The position numbers and the translations under genes are program-made. Below, in pieces: positions 58,644 to 64,000 of a DNA stretch of 64,000 nt (positions are counted from its first letter, which is position 1; every line of letters starts with the position of its first letter). The notes under the pieces are model-generated. The model ran no database searches and was not told the DNA's origin. It worked only from the letters and a program-made list of their open reading frames with translations. Where the stretch lies: NCBI GenBank assembly GCA_028023455.1, contig JAQFVV010000151.1, positions 1,919,097-1,983,096 on the forward strand. The letters run 5' to 3'. This DNA is from Epiperipatus broadwayi. Lineage: Eukaryota > Onychophora > Udeonychophora > Euonychophora > Peripatidae.

Positions 58644-59600
58644 CGGGGATTGGACAAAATAACGGGAACATCTATATCTTGACATTAATACCATACAAGA
58701 CCACCAGTTGCAACAAAAACTGTTTGTATTTGATGTGGCTAGAATTATATAAAATTTGAACATTATCTAGTGGAATAATATGACATTCTTTATAGAGAAT
58801 AGTCTCAAGTTTTTTTTTAAAAAAAGATATCAGTGAAATATAACCATTTTATTCGCTCAAGAAAGGCCCATAGAGGCTCCATAATATTTAAATTAAGAGA
58901 TTGGGGAAGCTGCCAGCCATATAACGCATCAGCATTCATGTTTTTAAACTAATTGTGTGGACTGTGAGAATTGGAGCTTTATCAACTTGGAAAGCGAAAG
59001 TTGTTAGGCAGAAACAATATTGGTATCATAAAATGAATTCTGATCCCCAATACATTTAAGTAGTCTGTAGTTATGATGGGTTCATGCAGACTAAGGATTA
59101 GACCAAGAGAATGTTATGATATGGCTTACCACATCATATCAACTTCATATTGTGTTTTTCAATCAGGAGAAGCAATCTGGTTTATAGGCTTCTTTTGATT
59201 ATTGTCAGGTACAAATTTTTACAATGCTTGGGGAAAGTGCAAATGATGATGTGTTTGTCTGATCTTATAACATACTGTCAGATATTCGCTGCTACTTCTT
59301 ATGCTTGTTATACCACCTTGAGTACCCCTTAGTATTCACAGGAATGGCTTTGAAATGGCAGCTTGACTATAAGTTTTTTTTTGTGATATTGTGATGGACT
59401 GTTTTGGTAAATACTGAACATGTCAGACTTGCATTGATCTCACTTCCTCTTAGTAAGTTAATTTTTTCTACAGTAGACAGCAGGATATATTGATAACGGT
59501 TTTCTTTTAAATCTTTACTACGATCAGTGAAACAGTAATAAGATACATCAGTCATAAGAGAAGAAATGAACCAAGATTAGTCAGTTATGCTCAGAATCCC
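58644..59600 (-). pseudogene. Tc1-type DNA transposon relic
   Basis: On the minus strand, 58845-58915 encodes WQLPQSLNLNIMEPLWAFLE, the conserved W-P-x-x-S-P-D-L-N-x-I-E-x-x-W region of Tc1 transposases with the catalytic Asp replaced. 59370-59450 encodes SEINASLTCSVFTKTVHHN, resembling the DNA-binding N-terminus. The end 58644-58671 (ATGTTCCCGTTATTTTGTCC on the minus strand) is a typical Tc1 terminus; the opposite end was not identified. Many frame breaks. Confidence 0.7.
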
Positions 59601-61960
59601 TGGTAGCAAATTATTTTTTCCTTTCCTTCTCAGACCATTGTGTACTGCAACAAATTCATCTACTTTCTTATTCCCCAATTATTTTTCCAATCAAATTTAT
59701 TTCTCTTCTTTTGCCTCTTCCACTTTTATAAAAACTGTTTCTCCAATTTCATTATAAAGACCTAAACAAAAATTCATAAAATCTCTATTTATTTCACTCG
59801 CTTTATTATTAAAATTTTCCCATTCATATTCTGATCCTCTTACAACACCCTAAACTTAAAAAATAAATGTTTAATACTGTTTGTAAGATCTCCACTTAAA
59901 CTACATGTATAATCCAAATCCTTATTTCCATTTTTGTCTTTTTCTTGTAGCTAAATCTCTTCTCCTTGCAACAAATAATAGTAATTTCACTTTACTATTG
60001 TCATATATATCCTTTTATATAATTATTACTTTTGTATAACTCCAAATTACTTTTTTCTATTCATATTTATCTTCTATAACTATTTCTTTTGTCTAAATAA
60101 GTTATCTAGCTTTTTTCCTCCACTCACAAAATTTACGTTCTACACATTTATTCATTTTTTAAATTTTAAACACCTGGAAATAAATAATCTATTATTAACT
60201 TTGCATATTGTAAAACTTTTTTTTCCCCCCCCAACATATTTGTTGCTGTTTCCACATAAACTAATTAAACCCTAATAATCTATTTTTTTTTCATATATTG
60301 AAACGTTCCAATTATTTTTAATTTACTTTTTGAATTCACCCTTTAGAAAAAAATACCACTCAGTTCACCTTGAATCATTTGCAGTTCACAATTCTCCACC
60401 CAATACATATCTATCTGCTTTTTGTATTCTATCTAAAAATTTCTGAATTCTCTGGCCCCAATTTCCTCATACTAAAGCAAACTCTGATACTCCTTTCCAA
60501 ATACTTCTACAAGTCTTGTATTTATTATAAGAGGAAAATGCCAAATTTTTAATTAATCCCATTTTAGTTTTTGCTTTTCTTTTCACTTCTAATATCCAGC
60601 TAGCTATAGAATTTCATTTTCCATTAAATCTTCCACTTTTAATCCAACAATTTTATCCTTTCTATTCAATATTAAGATCTTAAGATTTTGTTGCCGAATT
60701 TAATTTTTATACTTCTTTTTATACACCCGTATCATTTCCATTGTTTTTGCAAATATACCATATCACCTGTAATCAAGAAAAAACCTTCGATATTATGTAT
60801 TTTTTTTATTCTAACAAATTCCTACTTCTATCACTAATCTTTCTAGTTTAATCTCCATTTCTCTTAGAAACAAAATATATGTTAAAGATAATAAGGTATC
60901 CTCTGTTTATTTCAATTATACATTCTATTTTCACTGATTCTATATTCCTCAGTTGATATTTATAAGAAAATTTGAAAAATGACTTTCAAGCTCCCGTCAG
61001 CTATCCACTCTATCTCATACAACTGATACATGTGACCACATACATGCATAAAATATAAATATGTGTGGTCATGTATATCGGTTGTAAAGATAGAGTGGAT
61101 AGCTAAAGGAAGCTTGAAAGTCTGTGTTCAAATCCACATAATTACATCTAAACTCCAAGTATATAAATTATACTTGTATTCAAATATTAAAAAATTATCC
61201 TTGGGAAAAATTCTTAATCATTATTAATTATTACTTCTAAATGTATTTCCTTATTTTCAAGACTTTTCCATAATGTATTCCTATATACTGTCAAAAGTGT
61301 TTTGTATCCCTAAAAATGCCATAAATAAAGGGTGTTTTTTTTTTTTGTATGACATTTCAATCAGCAGAGGAACCAATGAATAAATTATTCCTTCTCCCTG
61401 AACAAAATCCATTTTGAATCTCTCTAAAGATTTTATTTTCTTCTGTCCAAATCTTAACATTGTCTATTAAGATATATGTAAATAATTTATAAGATATGAA
61501 AGTTATTGCTACTGGTCTATAAAACTAGTTAACAGCCAAAATACTTGCCTTCATCCTTTTCTTATCAAAAATCTCTGTCGTGTGTCAAGGCCTGATCGTT
61601 TTTAAGACAGCTGTTTAAAAATCTGATTGGCTGTTGGGGAAACAACTGATGGCACATGTGAAAGACTATCAACCTTTCAATTATTATCAATTATAACTTT
61701 ATTAACACTTTTTTAAAATTAAGCTTTGCATATCTAAGTAGCTGTGACATCCAATTCCTTTGGCTTTATCAATTCCACGTCCATTATTAGCCATCATCTT
61801 CTAAATTTAACGCTTTAATGAATCATATTCTCTTACCAATTCTCCTTCAATATTTTTATTACAAATTTATTGACTATTTTTTTCCAAGTTCTTTCCTATC
61901 CTCTCACTTTCTTTCCCCTGCATTATGATTGAGTATATTCAAATGCCCTTTTTATAAGAT
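59601..61960 (-). pseudogene. Strongly decayed LINE on the minus strand, interrupted by a palindromic repeat
   Basis: The minus strand shows RT remains: QNGFCSGRRNNLFIGSSAD near 61370-61430 and AFLGIQNTFDS then YRNTLWKSLENK near 61240-61320 (RT motif A with its Asp replaced by Gly). A post-RT region at 59900-60010 (YDNSK, LLLF.AR..DLATR) recalls the large LINE. Frames are broken throughout. A palindromic repeat interrupts it at 60975-61145. The short + frame 60370-60552 is a shadow. Confidence 0.6.
60975..61145. repeat. Palindromic copy of the B-box repeat end
   Basis: 'tttcaagctcccgtcagcta', 'tccactctatctcataca' and 'actgatacatgtgacca' are followed by their inverse ('catgtatatcggttgta', 'agatagagtggatagct', 'aggaagcttgaaagtc'). 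Two oppositely oriented ends of the 1-1330 repeat are fused around 'taaaatataaat'. It ends in the B-box-like 'tgtgttcaaatcc'. Confidence 0.8.
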
Positions 61961-62944
61961 GTCATATCACATTTATACTCTGAACTTTGAACCACAATAA
62001 TCTACCTGAAATAAATTATAGTTATTTTACATTCAGGTGAAATGTAAAAAGTTCTGTTTTCGGAATCGGTTTATTTTATATATCTGCTACTATAGTGTTG
62101 TGATTTAAGATCCATCGAAGAAGTTTCAGTCTATAATCCTGCTGAAATAAAAGTTTTTATAATAATAAAATGAAGCCAGCAAAGTAATAGACCAATGCTA
62201 AAGTAAAGAAAAATCTACATATCTAGTTACTGTAAGTCATGTGGATGAAGAGCAATACGTAAACTTTCAGTAAATCTGATAATGTTCATTCTGATGGAAA
62301 AACAGAATAACTTTATATCGTATTGCTGCTGGAAAGGTAAACTACCCTTTTTCTAGAATAATGCCTCTTAGCTTCCTTGGGAAATCATATATGAACTTGG
62401 TGACATACCACACTTATTTTTTTTCAGACTGTTTCTATCCAAAGGGTCGAAAGTATTTCTTCAGCTTTAAAGGGGCCACTATGATTATTATAGAATTGAG
62501 AAAAGGCAATGAAGCCTCTGAACTCCGTTTTACCCACCAATACATTTGATTTTTTTTTAATTACTTAGCCATTATCGGTAATAGTCTCATCTAACTTAGT
62601 TTAGATTTTCATATTTGTTATTATACGCCACTTTATCTAGTTTCTGTTTGTTAACGATCAGATATATTTTTTGCATGTATTTCAAACTTATTTCATGTAA
62701 AATATATGCACAAACGTTGCCAAATTAAATATCACATGACAAATAGATGAGAATTTTTAAATAGGAAAATACATTGACCCATGGATTTGTAAAATATGCA
62801 AATAAGTATAGAAATGGATGAATTTCATTTTTAGTCCAAAAAATTTCACTAAAGTTCATGTTTCATACCTCCTGGTTATGGTATTTTCCTAAAAGTAGTG
62901 GGAAACTTTATGATAGATAAAATTCCATTTAATAATGGGATTAA
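61961..62944. other. Intron, no gene recognised
   Basis: The + frame 62361-62549 lacks any recognised domain. Confidence 0.5.
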
Positions 62945-63040
62945 TGCCATACTAGTTTAGCCTAGTGGTAGAAGGATGGGCTTAAGTGCTTAAGATTCCT
63001 GAATCGAAACCTAGTCTATGACTTCTGGTGTGCAAGTATC
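62945..63040 (+). repeat. tRNA-derived SINE head
   Basis: 'tttagcctagtggtagaagg' (A box) and 'ctgaatcgaaacctag' (B box, GAATCGAAACC) are spaced as in a tRNA, followed by an AT-rich tail. It is the best SINE candidate in the window. Confidence 0.6.
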
Positions 63041-64000
63041 ACATTATTTCCAAGTTATTAATTATTTGAGTATTTTTTTATTTTATATAATATAATAAAT
63101 ATGTGATATAGTAAAATGCACCATTCTCTTCGGCTCTTTTTAAAGCAATTTTTATTTTAATTTTCTCAGTCAGTTGACTTGTCTTTATGATCTTTAAATA
63201 TTTGCCATTTTTATTATATCATATTTCATATGTCAGTATCATAAATATATTTATGATCATTTAAAATATATAATGATAATGAAGATGTTAAAATGTGTTA
63301 TGCTATTAATATTTACTTATTACAAAAATATACCATGTTAAAATGCAAAATATTTATAGATATCACCGATGAAAGCGGCAAGTCAGCAGATACAGTTAGA
63401 AAATTAAAATAAAGTAAAAATCACTTTACAATGTGCAAAAGAGTGAGGTTCATATTTTTGCATCATGTGGAATTGAGAAATTATGTGAAATGAAAACATT
63501 AATGCATATTTTTTATTTTAACCCGAATGTCATTTGTGTAACATAAACGCTATAGTCACATGTGATGCCACTTCTAAGAAAAATATTATTTTATGATATA
63601 ATTAAGCTTCCGAATTTGATTTTTTTTATTATAAGAATTATTTATCGTAAGTATTATAATATTTTTATTAAAAAAACATAAGTTTGCAAAAATGGAGAAG
63701 TAAATATTATTTCCATTTACAAAAAATAAAATTATTTCTGTTTAGAATATAACCAATACAACTTCTTACTGGAATCATTTGGTTGCTTTCATTTATTATA
63801 ATGAAATAGATCTGATTTTTTTTTATTGAGAGCATTACTTGTAATATTTGTATAAAAAAAAATAGAAAAATAGATTGCAAAAACTGGAGAAATAAAATTA
63901 CGTCTGCTAAACCCCTCAAAAAGTGATATAAAAGTTACATTGTGAGAAAAATTCAAACCAATTGTATTTTGTAAAATATAGATACATCTAGAAAGTTACT
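63041..64000. other. Intron to window end, no gene recognised
   Basis: AT-rich. The minus frame 63707-63919 has no coding character. Confidence 0.55.

Noticed and set aside
62945-63040. A functional tRNA gene
   Set aside because: Boxes fit but acceptor and anticodon stems do not pair by eye; a SINE head is more likely.
1-64000. CRISPR array, bacterial operon, integrated virus genome
   Set aside because: No evenly spaced short repeats, no prokaryotic gene layout, and no viral capsid, polymerase or envelope genes are seen.

Overview
The window is eukaryotic: strongly AT-rich invertebrate DNA with short exons, canonical GT/AG splice sites and very large repeat-filled introns. I cannot place the species more precisely than a metazoan, probably not a vertebrate. 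There is no bacterial-style operon, no rRNA and no intact tRNA gene.

One host gene is visible, on the + strand. Seven exons (3348-3469, 15689-15824, 17324-17386, 18328-18390, 25009-25128, 37910-38196, 58311-58539) splice in one continuous open frame of about 340 codons. The product matches the coiled-coil stalk of the KIF27/KIF7/Costal-2 kinesin-4 family, which acts in Hedgehog signalling and ciliary/axonemal work. The motor domain lies upstream of base 1 and the rest of the stalk beyond base 64000, so about 1 kb of coding sequence is spread over 55 kb.

The rest is layered mobile DNA. (i) Repeats carry hammerhead-ribozyme motifs. Two copies (3901-3940 on -, 50346-50387 on +) keep a complete type-I core with paired stem I, a small stem II and a palindromic stem III. 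Other copies are decayed, and further repeat families carry hammerhead-like hairpins with altered cores. (ii) A roughly 0.73 kb Penelope-like mini-element at 7.2-7.9 kb has inverted terminal repeats around a lone GIY-YIG nuclease reading frame and a 13-bp target duplication. (iii) A nest at 26-35 kb consists of a hammerhead repeat split by an LTR element with about 2.1 kb LTRs and only a gag-like region, whose right LTR is split by a 3 kb 5'-truncated LINE. (iv) There are three further LTR-like blocks (10.8-13.1, 41.3-43.2 and 51.2-53.3 kb), the last a solo LTR with a CTAC duplication. (v) LINE fragments, a Tc1-type relic, tRNA-like SINEs and many foldback/MITE elements fill most remaining space.

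A block at 46.2-47.3 kb is made of long homopolymer runs and looks like unreliable sequence. Exon calls and the paired-structure calls rest on direct reading. Family names rest on remembered motifs and were not checked against a database.
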